From contig CM065385.1 of assembly GCA_033060915.1 (NCBI GenBank), positions 17,039,001-17,103,000 on the forward strand: a stretch of 64,000 nt of DNA, in the 5' to 3' direction. The position numbers and the translations under genes were made by a program. The notes under the pieces are model-generated. The model did not search any database. It had not been told where the DNA came from and was given only the letters and a program-made list of their open reading frames with translations. The stretch comes from Euryodendron excelsum (taxonomy: Eukaryota; Streptophyta; Magnoliopsida; Ericales; Pentaphylacaceae). Shown one piece after another: positions 9,513 through 19,246 of the stretch (the stretch's first letter is position 1; each line of letters starts with the position of its first letter).

Positions 9513-12500
9513 GAATCTTTTTCAAAAAGCCCTTTATTCAAACCTGTTTTCAATTCAAACCTAGTCGCACTCATTCTTTTAGGAGGGTGAGTTCTAACGA
9601 GAGAGTACAGCATTTTTCCAGCTTGGGTGAGTATTTCTCGAGTGCGAAAAATCTGGGCGCGACAAAACTCTCTCCAAAAATCTTTCCAAAAACTCTCTTT
9701 CCAAAATCTTCCTTCTAGAAATTCCCATCTAGGATTTTCCTTCCAAAATTTACGTTTCTAAAAACACACTTTCCAAAAACTCCTCCCCAGGATTCCCTTC
9801 TAGAAAACCTTCATTTTCAAAAGACGCACTTTCCAAAAACTCTTTCCTTAGAGCCCAAGTCAAGCCTTAGAACCTACAATTAGGAAACCCTAATTTTCTT
9901 TTCAAAAACATGATTTTCAAACTTTGCCCCAAACCTAGGTTTCCAAAATCTCTTGTTTTCACGTCCAAACTATACATGTTTCCAAAACCTCTTTTCTACG
10001 TCAAAACTATAATTTTCCAAATCTAGGGTTTGTAGAATCTCCTTCTCCAAATCCTTGCCAAATCCTACCTTCCCTTTAAGAAACCGAATCAAATCTCCCC
10101 GTTTAGGAAACTAGATCCCGTCCTCCGTTTTTGGAAACAAAATCAAATCTTTTCTTTTAGAAACCAAATCCAATCCTTTCCTAATCCAAACCTTTCTTAA
10201 TTCAATTCCTTCCTAAACCATAAGTTTCCTAAACTTAAGCTTTTAATCTTTCCTCAAATTTCAAAATCCAACTCTTTCCTAATTCAACTCCTTTCTAATC
10301 TTTCACTTTCCTAAACCTTAAGTTTCCAAAACTTGAACATAAAAATCTTTCCTAAATTTTAAAACTCAATTTTCAAATCTTTCCTAATTCAACCCTTTCC
10401 TAATTCTACCCTCTTTTCAAATCTTAACTTTTCAAATCTAAGCTTTTCCTAATTCAAACTTTTCCTAACCTCAAACCTTTCCTAATCTCAAGATCTCAAG
10501 ATTTTCTAAAAAACTCTAAAATTTTCAAAATCTTAAAATTTTATAAATGTCAAATCTTTCTAAAATTCTAAGCTTTCTAAATTCAAAACCTTCTTAAGTT
10601 AAGACTTTCTAAATCTAAAACTTCCTAAAATGAAACTTTCCAATTTTCAAAACTTTCCTTTTTCAAACCTTTCCAATTTTCAAAACTTTCCGATTTTCAA
10701 AACTTTCCTAATTTGGGAACTTTCCTAATCTGAAAACCTTTCCTTTTTCGAAAACTTTCTAAACTCAAAACTTGCCAATTTCCAAACTTTTTTAAATTCA
10801 AAACTTTCCTAAATTCAAAACTTCCTTAATTTGAAACTTTACAAAAATGAAACTTTCCTAATTCGAACCTTTCCTAAATCTAATCTTTCTTAAACTCTTG
10901 AGTCTTTCCTAAGTCTCATCTTTCTTAACGAGAGAGTAGAACATTTTTCCCGCTTGTGTGAGTATTCCTCGAGTGCAAAAAATCTGGGCACGACAGCTGT
11001 CACGCCCAGAATTTTCACACTCGAGGAATACACACACAAGTGGAAAAAATGTTGTACTCTCTCGTTAGAACTCACCCTCCTATAAGAATGAGTGCGACTA
11101 AGTTTGAATTGAAAATAGATTTGAATAAAGGGCTTTTGAAAAAAGTTTGGAGTCGCCACCTAACTTGATTAAGGTGAGTTAGGTCACCTAAAAACTAAGC
11201 ATAATCCGAAAACTACACTTAGGGTTTTGGAAAACGATTTCGAAAATATCTCCTCAAGAGAGGGTTTTTAAGAAAAACAGGTTGTTTGGCAACCTTTGAA
11301 AAACATTTAGCCCTTTTTGAAAATAACTCCTTTTGGTCTTTTGAAAACAGTTATCCTAGGTTCGGAGGTTGGTTACGTGTAGGGAAGACGCACTAAGCCA
11401 TCACCCTACCCCGCCCTTTCGGTACCTACATGTCAATCTACCCTAGATTCACCTATTAGAGTCTTCAACTAACATATGTTCAATCCTATCCACTTAAAAA
11501 AAAAGAATGTTTAAAAAGACATGATGCATGATATGTAAGTGCAAGAAAAGAGAATTGAAAAATAGATTCGGAAAGAAATTGATTTGATTTGAGAAGGAAG
11601 AGATAGAAGTTTGAATTTGGAAAGAAGGCTTTGGAAATTAAAAATAGAAATTTGGAAATAGAAATTTGAAATTGAAAGTTTCAAAATAGATTGGAGATTT
11701 GGAAAGATTTTGTGAAAATAGAAACTTGAAAAATGTTGTGGAATTTGAGATTTGAAAAATGTGGTGATAGAAATTTGAAAAATGTTGTGACCGCACCCAT
11801 GGGGGTTACCTACGTATCCTTTTGGAGGAATTAGGTCAGTCGTAGTTCGGATAAGAGTCCGATTGAAACTAGAATATTTGATTTGAAGAAGGAGTTGAAT
11901 TGGAATTTAGATTTGATTTGAATTTAGAATAGAGGATTGGAAATTGGAAATTGGAAGTGTTTTGGAAAGATTGAGGTTTAAGAAACCTAGACCGAGGAAA
12001 GATGAGACTTAGGAAATACTTGAGATTAAGAAAAACTTGACTAGTCTTGGAAAAGTTTTGAGAAAAGATTTGACTCGAATATTAGACTTAGAAGATTAGG
12101 AAAGATTGGATTTAAGAAGGGTTCGAATTAGGAAAGTTTCAAATTAGGAAAGTGTCATTTTAAGAAGGTTCCATTTTCGAAAAGTTTTGAATTAAGAAAG
12201 TTTCAACTTAGTAAAGTTTTGAATTTGGAATGTTTCAACTTAGGAAAGTTTTGAATTTGGAATGTTTAGAAAATAAGGAAGTTTTGAAAATAAGAAAGTT
12301 TTGAGTTTAAAAGGTTTTGAAATTTGGAAAGATTTGAAATTTAGAAAGTTTAAGATTTAGAAACTTTTAGAGTTTGAAGTTTAGAAAATCTTGAGATTAG
12401 GAAAGGTTTGAGTTTTAGAAAGATTTGAAAACTTAGGTTGGAAAAGTTAAGATTTGAAAAGGGGTAGAATTAGGAAATGGTTGAACTAAGAATAGCTGAG

Positions 12501-14304
12501 TTTTAAAATTTAGGAAAGATTTTTATGTTCAAGTTTTGGAAACTTAAGATTTAGGAAAGTAGAAGTTTAGGAAGGATTTGAACTAAGAAAGATTTGAATT
12601 ACGAAGGGATTGGATTTTGTTTCTAAAAGAGAAAGTTTGATTTTGTTTCCAAATACGGAGGATAGGATCTAGTTTTCTAAACAGGAATATTGGATTTGGT
12701 TTCCTAAAGGAAAAATTGGATTTGACAAGAATTTGGAAAGGGAGGTTTTAGAAACCCTAGATTTGGAAGTGTATAGTTTTGACATAGAAAATAGGTTTTG
12801 GAAACTTATGATTTTGATGTAGAAGGGGAGGTTTTGGAAACCTAAGTTTGGGGCAAGGTTGAAAATCACGTTTTTGAAAAGAAAATTAGGGTTTCCTAAT
12901 TGTGGGTTCTAGGGCTTGACTTGGACTCTAAGGAAAGCGTTTTTGGAAATTGGGTTTTTTGGAAAGAGGGATTTTTGGTAGGAAATCCTAGAGAGGAGTT
13001 TCTAGAAGGAAGATTTTGGAGAGAGAGTTTTTGGAAAGACTTTTAGAAGGAGATTGTTGGAAAGAGTTTTTTAGAAAGTGTGTTTTGAAAAGAATTTTAG
13101 GAAGGAAGTTTTTGGAAAGTAAAACTTTTGAGAGAGTTTTGAAAACAAGATCTTGGAAGGAGATTGTTAGGAAGAGTTTTTACGAAAGAGATTTAGGGAG
13201 TATTTTCTAAGAAGGAAACCTAGGGAGTGTTTTTAGGAAAGTGGACTTTGAAGAGAGTGTTTTGGAAAGGAGTTTAGAAAGAGAAGTTTTGGAAAATAGA
13301 TTTTTGGAGGAAGTTTTTAGAAAGCAATTTTGGAAAGAAGAGTTTTAGGAAAGCATGTTGACAAGGAGGGTTTTAGAAAAAGAGACTTTTGAAATGAGAG
13401 TTTGTTGGAAAGTATAAAAAACGTATCACTTTCCTAAAATCATTCTAACCATAGGAAGATTAGAACCACTTTAAGAAAGTGGTTTTGAAAACAACAAGAT
13501 TTTGAAAATATGGACCATAAAAGTCACTTTAAATGTAACACTTTTCCTAAAGCAACCCTAACCATGGAAAGGCTAGAATTACCCTAGGATTGTGATTTTG
13601 AAAATAAGTTTTGAAAAAGGAGATTTTAATGCAATTTTGAAAAAAAGTTTAATGCAAGTTTTGAAAACAAGTTTGAAAATGATTTTGGAGAGATGCAAGA
13701 TCATGATATGCACAATGCAAATTTGGGGTCGTGAACATACAAGGTTTAGGCTTCACCACATAATCAAGGGGGCCGAACCCACATGGTCTCCGGTTAGACT
13801 AAAAGAAAGTCCCCGACACGGTGACCCTCCAATAGTCCAATCTTACACATGGACCGGGAATCCCCGTGTTTCAAGCATGCAAAGAAAGGGGGGAGAAAGA
13901 TATGGGGGATTAAAATAGAGAAAACCTAAGTGGATTAGGACAGAGAAGAGAGAGGGGGAAGTGCAGAAACTTAAAGAGAAAGCCTACCGTATGTCTTGTT
14001 TATTTTGCTTGCTTTGCGTGCCTTGGTTTTCTTGCTTTGGTCTTCACTTCAATCTTCAAGAGTCGTCTTCAATCTTCAAAACTTCAGATTGCAGCTCTTC
14101 AAGTCTTTGAAGGAGGGTTGGAAGCTAGTGTATAAGTGTATGAGAGTGTATAGGAGTGTATATGAGGCTAGGGTTTGTGTATGGTGGCTAGGGTTTGGAA
14201 AACCTAGAGAAGCTAGGGTTTTTGAAGTGTACGAGCTTTGTATATCGAAATATAGGGTTTTTAGACTGAGTTTGCGGACCTCTTTCACGCTGAAGGAGGC
14301 TTTA

Positions 14305-14416
14305 TATTTATAGAGATGGGATAGACCTGGAGCCTGTTGCAGCGGCGCCAGGGCAAAAAATCTCTTGGCGCGACTAGAAGTGGCGCCAGGCCATTTCTTG
14401 GCTTGAAGTGGCACCA
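14305..14416 (-). promoter_or_regulatory. A 3' LTR promoter: TATA box and GGCGCC array
   Basis: On the minus strand CTATAAATA (14313-14305) is preceded by an array with GGCGCC copies near 14346 and 14393 and degenerate relatives (GGCGCG, GGCACC). Confidence 0.7.
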
Positions 14417-15519
14417 GCTAGTTAGGAAAGTGTTTAAGTCGGTAAGTAACGTATTTTTGACTAGATTTGGGTGCCTGTACTAGTGACTACCATGCAATTT
14501 CTTGCCTGGCTTAACTAGGAGTGACTCCGGAAAGTCCGGGAATGATTTAAAGAGGCCAGGAATGACCTGGAAGGCTAGAAAAGAGCATGAACACTTAGAA
14601 TAGTGTCCCAGAGGTATTTGACTTGAAAAATGAGGATAGGATGTGTCGAAAGGGCTGACCGGGCCTTTAGTGGCAAAACGGTTAATCGGATCGGGAAGCT
14701 GCCGGGACGGACTCGAACTGTCCTGAAAGAAGACTCGTGATTTGGAAACATTCTAATGTTTCCAAAAGGTTTCCGGTTTGATACCCAGAGCCGGTGTGGT
14801 CAGAAAAGGTAATCGGCCCACCAGGGGCAAAACGATCATTTCGGACCGAGTTTGCCGGAACTAACTCGGAATGATCCGAAAGGATAAAAAAAAAGGTTGA
14901 CAATACTATAAAAAGTATTCCTTGGAAGTTACCAGTTTGATACCCAGAGCTGGTGTGGTCCCCGGGGCATTCGGATGCCTAGGGGCAAAATGGTCATCTT
15001 GACCGAAAAGTCTCAAAATTAGCCCGAAAATGACTAGAAGGCACCTAATCATGCCGGATTGCTTTTAAGGCAATCTTAGAAGGTTGGACTTTCCATTCTG
15101 AAGACTCAGGTGTGTTCTCGAGAAACGTGTCGAAAAAAGCCCATGGGGCAGTTTGGTCATTTTTCATCGAAGTGGGCTAGCAGGCACCGGTGTTAACCTG
15201 GGTTTTGAGTGTTTCTGCTACTCTGACGGCGGTCGCGTGATACAAGAGTTTGTTGACAATTCCCTATATCGACCTGTTTATAAGTATTTTCGCTACTCTA
15301 ACGATTTGCGATCATTCTCGAGGCTGCCTGATCTCGAGAAGCTACTAAAGGGACTTAGCGCCTAAGAAGTCAACTTTCTCGAAAGGCATGCCTAAACAGA
15401 CATTTCTGCATTGGTGGGCTAACAGGCGCCAAAGGTGAACCATTCTACCATCTAGGGGACTTGGGGTCTCATCCCAGTCGACAGGTTTAAAGGGACTTAC
15501 CGTCTCGAAGGGATTTTCT

Positions 15520-15860
15520 TCAAAAAACGTGCCGGACCATCTTGAGGAATCAACTGTCTCTCGAGAGAGATTGAAATTGGAAAGGGGTCTTATCGTCTTC
15601 AGAAAGACGCGCCTAATTGGAGTAGATTTACCGTCTCGAGGAATCAACTGTCTCGAGAAAGGGATTGGAATTGGAAAGGGGTCTTATCGTCTTCGGAAAG
15701 ACGTGCCTGATTTGGAACTGGAAAGGAGACTTACCGTCTTCGGAAAGACGTGCCTATTGGATTAGGAAAGGGGACTTACCGTCTTCAGAAATACGTGCCT
15801 ATTGGATTAGGAAAGGGGACTTACCGTCTTCGGAAAGACGTGCCTAATGGAATTTGGACA
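15520..15860 (-). repeat. About 47-bp tandem units in A 3' LTR
   Basis: Four or more units of GGAAAGGGGACTTACCGTCT plus CGGAAAGACGTGCCTATTGG. They replace the 81-bp CTCGAG units of the S1 type, although a few CTCGAG pairs remain at 15540-15660. This marks a second LTR subfamily; the matching array in A's other LTR is 25965-26290. Confidence 0.82.
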
Positions 15861-16046
15861 GGACAATACCCCTAAGGGCATTTTGGTTATTTTGCCTCTA
15901 TTTGTGTCTAACGGGGCCCGTAAAGTGATGTATAGACAGGATTTAGACTTAGAGAGTTGGTTTCGATTGGAATACGTCCATATTGACTTGAGTACAAGTT
16001 TGGACGGAGTGTAGACTGCCGAGCCGTCAAAATTGGGGTGCCTACA

Positions 16047-16062
16047 GCTGCCTCTCTTTTTT
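16047..16062 (-). promoter_or_regulatory. Polypurine tract of element A
   Basis: On the minus strand AAAAAAAGAGAGGCAGC directly precedes the LTR start TGTAGGCACC. It would prime plus-strand DNA synthesis. B has an equivalent tract, AAAAAGAGGGGCAGT, at 30090-30105. Confidence 0.8.
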
Positions 16063-16083
16063 TGTCTTTGCTTGTCAAAGACA
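16063..16083. other. Perfect 8-bp stem-loop beside the polypurine tract (A)
   Basis: TGTCTTTG (16063-16070), loop CTTGT, CAAAGACA (16076-16083). An identical stem-loop is at 30106-30126 in element B. It lies immediately inside the polypurine tract. Confidence 0.75.
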
Positions 16084-16246
16084 GAAAACGATAAAGTAAG
16101 AGTCCCATGTTGACCGCAAGGTAGTCGGAGGGACGGACATTGGGAATTTTTCGGCAACGGGGATCGAAAATGGATATGTGGCCAAAAAAGGCCTTCGAAA
16201 ATGAGATTTGGCAGGAAAAAGGAAAAAGCTACCCAGATTTGGAAAT

Positions 16247-16311
16247 TGGCGACACTAGGAGTGGCGTCTTTGGCAGAAAATGCTTGGCGCCTTTGCTAGT
16301 GGCGCCAGGCT
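16247..16311 (+). promoter_or_regulatory. GGCGCC-type array upstream of the antisense PMD gene (A)
   Basis: TGGCGACACTAGGAGTGGCG, CTTGGCGCC and CTAGTGGCGCCAGG form a cluster like the one before each LTR TATA box, but inside the internal region and pointing toward the antisense gene. No clear TATA box follows. A promoter role is inferred from position and from conservation in element B (30288-30350). Confidence 0.5.
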
Positions 16312-17399
16312 TGGAGTTAAAACCAGAAAAATTCTGGTTCGAATGTTTGCAATATTTTGGAGAGTTTGTGGAGAATCGAGAGTCTCTGCGTGAAAATCGA
16401 CTTGAACCTTGAAGGGGTACTTCTTGGAGACCACGAGTGATTGCCGGAAGGAGAGCACGTTGTCAGAAACGTCGCCGGAAGAGAAGATTTCGCCGGAGAA
16501 CTTCTAAAAAGTGAGTTTTCAAATTTTTGTTGATTTTGATGTGTATAGTTTCGTTTGAATCATGTGAATAGTGGAAATTGATGTTTTGATATGTTTTGAA
16601 CATGATGGTGATATTATTTTTGCAATTTGGTGTTTGTTTGATTGAATTTGAGTGATTTTATGTGAATATGTGAAGGGGGTTTTCTGCAGGAATAGGGGAT
16701 CTGTTGCTACAGACTTGGGCCTTGGGTTTTCTGGCTAGATTTTTGTGCAATGTGCCTTAAAAAAATGTGTTTAACAATCATGTGAAGTTTCGTGATTTTT
16801 TAAAAACTTCATGAATTTTTTATTTTTTGAAAATAGAAAAATATTTAGAAAATTAAGAAAATTAAAAAAACTTGAGAGATTGATGAAATTTTTAGAGTTC
16901 GAAATCTGAAAAAATATTGGAATATTTTAGAAAACATTTGAGGTGATTTTGAGAAATTTTAGAATAACTTTGAAAACCATTGATTTATTGAAAAAATAAA
17001 ATATATGTTTTGAAAATTTTGAAAATTTGAAAAATGTGCGTGAGTGCGGATGTTATGTGATTGTAACGTTGTGGAGTGCACGTTTTGTATTTTGTGTTGA
17101 CTACATGGGTGTTGTAGGGGCTATTTTTAAACGGGGCTCTGCCGAAATTTTTGGAAATTAGGGAAAGAGTTGGTTAAGGTTTGGAAATAAAATCTTTTTG
17201 AAGGAAAAAAAATAGAAAACCCTTGAGATTTGATTTGAAGTTGGAAAATCAAAATGTGTACGTAGGAAATTTGTTTTGACTTATCATTCGAATTCTTTTA
17301 TTTGTTTTGTTTGTGTTAGTTGTTTATTTCATTTTATTTTATTATGTCAACTGCCTGCTCGATATATTAACACCTCTTACCTTAGCTTACCTTTTCAGG
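16312..17399 (+). other. Predicted 5' leader exon and leader intron of the antisense PMD gene (A)
   Basis: About 200 bp of moderately GC-rich sequence ends at a good donor site, AAAAA|GTGAGTTTT (intron from 16511). An AT-rich stretch follows and ends in CTTACCTTTTCAG (17398), one base before the ATG at 17400. Long leader introns are common in plant genes. Element B has the same donor (30538) and acceptor (31790) and a recognisably similar leader, which supports the model. The exact start of transcription is not visible. Confidence 0.55.
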
Positions 17400-19246
17400 A
17401 TGGCTGACACGGGTGATGATGGCTCTGAGAGGAGATGCCGCTTGGGGAAGGCGGACCAGACAGATTCCACTAGCGGCTCTAGTCGGTCTAGGGGCAGCTG
17501 ACGGTCTACTGAGCAAGCAGCATCTAGTCAGAGTGGTCGGGGGAGTAGGCCACCTGTCGACCCCTTTCCCCCAGTTGAGCAGGCTTTCGTAGAGGAGATT
17601 GGTGCCGAGGAGAAGGTACCGGGCCTTGAGGATCAGGTGACCGGTTATGGAAGAGCTTCCTCTAGGCACAGGCAGATGGATGTCAACTTGGGAGATCTGC
17701 AGGTACCGGATGTTCCACCACTCAGGGATCTGGCTTACCACCCCAGTGCATACTCCAGACAGCATTTGCCCCCTCCTAGATTACACACAGCTTTCAGAGG
17801 GGTTGTTCATCAGGTTTTTATGACTATGCAGCGAACTGCCCCATCATATCGTGCCTTCTTGGTGGAGATTGGATTCGGTGCCTTCATGGGATTACAAGCT
17901 AACTGCCTGAATCGGCATTTGTTACTAACGCTGGTTAAGCGGTGGTTTGGAGAGACCGGGACCTTTCATTTTATCGGCTTCGAGTTAGGTCCCACTCCCT
18001 TGGATTGGGCGATTATTACAGGGCTTTCCTTTGTCGGCTGGCGGATCACCCTGCAGTCAGTCAGTAGGGACAAGGCCTGTTTGCTGTTGGACTTGCCTCC
18101 TCCTGAGCGTTCTGCCTTCCCAGTCTCTTGGCTCAGTTAGGATGACTGCACCTTTGCTGTTAAGCCATCGCCTGCCTGGCGGGACATTATGAGACAGCAA
18201 CTTGTTTTGTACATCATCTTTAGCTACTTCTGCAACAACAACAAGTCGATCGTGCTATTTCGGTTGATGAGTATAGTAGCCGATCTTGGAGCTTTATCTG
18301 AGTTAGAATGGAGGTCATTTTCCTTTGGCTACTTTCTTCGGTCGATGCGGGTCCGGACCTCTTCCCGTTGGGGCAACATGACTAGTTTCTGGCCTTTCCT
18401 TGTCTGGTGGAGTTACGAGTACTTGCCGGCGTGCCGCCCTGCAGTCGTTGAGGATGACCTCTATCCTCATGTTTTGCGGTGGGCTCGTGACCGGGTAGCC
18501 CAGCGATCGGAGATTACCGATTTTGTGATGCTCCGGGCTAACTTGGAGCTGATTGAGGCGAGGGATGTGACTTGGCGGCCTTTCATGGGATCAGTTCATT
18601 ATGAGACAGTCCGGTACTTGGTCTCGTTGTCCCTGTTGAGAGCTGCTTTTCTCAGTGATGACACTTGGGAGTCCTATCTCGGAGAGCGATATTGGCGACA
18701 GTTTCATTGAGGAGTTCCGCTTAGCAGGAGCTCCACTGGAGTATATGTTTGGAGCCTTGGTGGTGGGAGTGCCTATCCCCTATCAGGAGCATTAGCCGGG
18801 TGCCGAGTTCCTGCTTCCCCCAGATACAGATTATGCTGCACACTTTGGGGCTCATTTGGTCGGTGCCTTCACCCGGTTTGAGGTAGTGGTCGGCAGGCAT
18901 GCTGTTGGCCAGGAGGTGGTTGACTTGTGGCGCCATGCCAGAGGATATGTGCCCTAGGCCAAGTTTACTGCTGTGAAAGACCAGAGGGATCAGTACCAGA
19001 TGGAGCGGGATCAGTACCACGGCGAGGTAGCTTCCCTAATGGCTCAGTTATCTCAGATAGGCGGTGGGGGGGTATGGTATTCTTTTCTCTCCTTCTTTTT
19101 ACTCTGTTGTTGCTTAGTTTTCTTTTATGTAGCTGATTTTGGTTCTGTCTTCTCTATAGGATGGCGGTGCTTCGAGTAGTTATCCGCCTCCTCCGATGCC
19201 GGGTTTCGAGGATTTCGATCCAGATGACATTAACTTTGACCTGTGA
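17400..19246 (+). pseudogene. Plant mobile domain (PMD, PF10536-like) protein, antisense to element A, broken
   Basis: Spliced length would be about 585 codons, near the size of MAIN-type PMD proteins. The N-terminus is polar and Ser/Arg-rich (MADTGDDGSERR). The PMD core follows: LLLTLVKRWFGETGTFHF, then FELGPTPLDWAIITGLSFVG (about 17930-18040), matching the family pattern of a Trp-containing helix, Thr-x-x-Phe, and an E-[LM]-x-x-T-x-x-D-x-x-x-x-x-G-L block. Further on, WRSFSFGYFLRSM and FWPFLVWWSYEYLP match the later PMD segment. The C-terminus has a Gln/Glu/Arg-rich helix (DQRDQYQMERDQY) and an acidic tail after the 88-bp intron. Breaks: stops at 17499 (TGA), 18138 (TAG), 18793 (TAG), 18955 (TAG) and a one-base frameshift near 18700. 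PMD proteins are linked to silencing and meristem maintenance in plants; no function is claimed for this copy. Confidence 0.8.
19072..19159 (+). other. 88-bp intron in the antisense PMD gene (A)
   Basis: GTATGG...CTATAG, T-rich in the middle. Joining 19071 to 19160 keeps the frame (phase 0) and yields GGGG-DGGASSSYPPPPMPGF followed by EDFDPDDINFDL and a stop at 19244-19246. It is not spliceable on the retroelement sense strand, so it survives reverse transcription. Confidence 0.75.

Larger units (their letters stand above)
4197..9664 (+). mobile_element. Solo LTR S1, Tat/Ogre-type, complete (5468 bp)
   Basis: It starts TGTAAGCACCCC, ends GGGCGCGACA and is flanked by the perfect duplication AAACT. 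This is the best reference copy of the LTR. Order: start block (4197-4395); short and about 81-bp repeats (4396-5160); 157-bp repeats (5200-5860); GGCGCC array and TATA box (6139-6243); telo-boxes (6327-6381); AATAAA and pyrimidine tract (about 6535-6660); G-poor leader (6850-8820); conserved block containing GGGATACGTAG (about 8825-8910); and the conserved 3' block with hairpins (9120-9664). With no internal region, it is the product of LTR-LTR recombination. It sits inside the G-poor part of LTR C. Confidence 0.95.
1702..10995 (+). mobile_element. LTR C, Tat/Ogre-type, interrupted by solo LTR S1
   Basis: Plus-strand LTR sequence runs 1702-4196 and resumes at 9670 after solo LTR S1. It ends at 10995 with TCTGGGCACGACA. 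The left end was displaced by L0 and is not seen. Near 10920 the sequence jumps from the G-poor leader straight to the terminal AACGAGAGAG block; compared with S1 about 970 bp are missing there, including the conserved U5 hairpins. No primer-binding site follows: only GC separates its end from the inverted LTR at 10998. It may have been the 5' LTR of the element whose gag fragment lies at 43147-44319; that link is inference. Confidence 0.85.
10998..16046 (-). mobile_element. 3' LTR of element A (5049 bp)
   Basis: Begins TGTCACGCCCAG and ends ...GGGGTGCCTACA, the reverse complement of the family termini. A polypurine tract adjoins it on the internal side, so this is the 3' LTR. It has a TATA box at 14305-14313 (minus) and about 47-bp repeats at 15660-15850. 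Its left 380 bp may derive from element B's LTR by recombination (see findings). Confidence 0.88.

Noticed and set aside
9478..9520. Second primer-binding site or tRNA-derived sequence at TGGCGACTCC inside the LTR
   Set aside because: Only ten bases match and no LTR terminus precedes it. Kept as a U5 structural finding instead.
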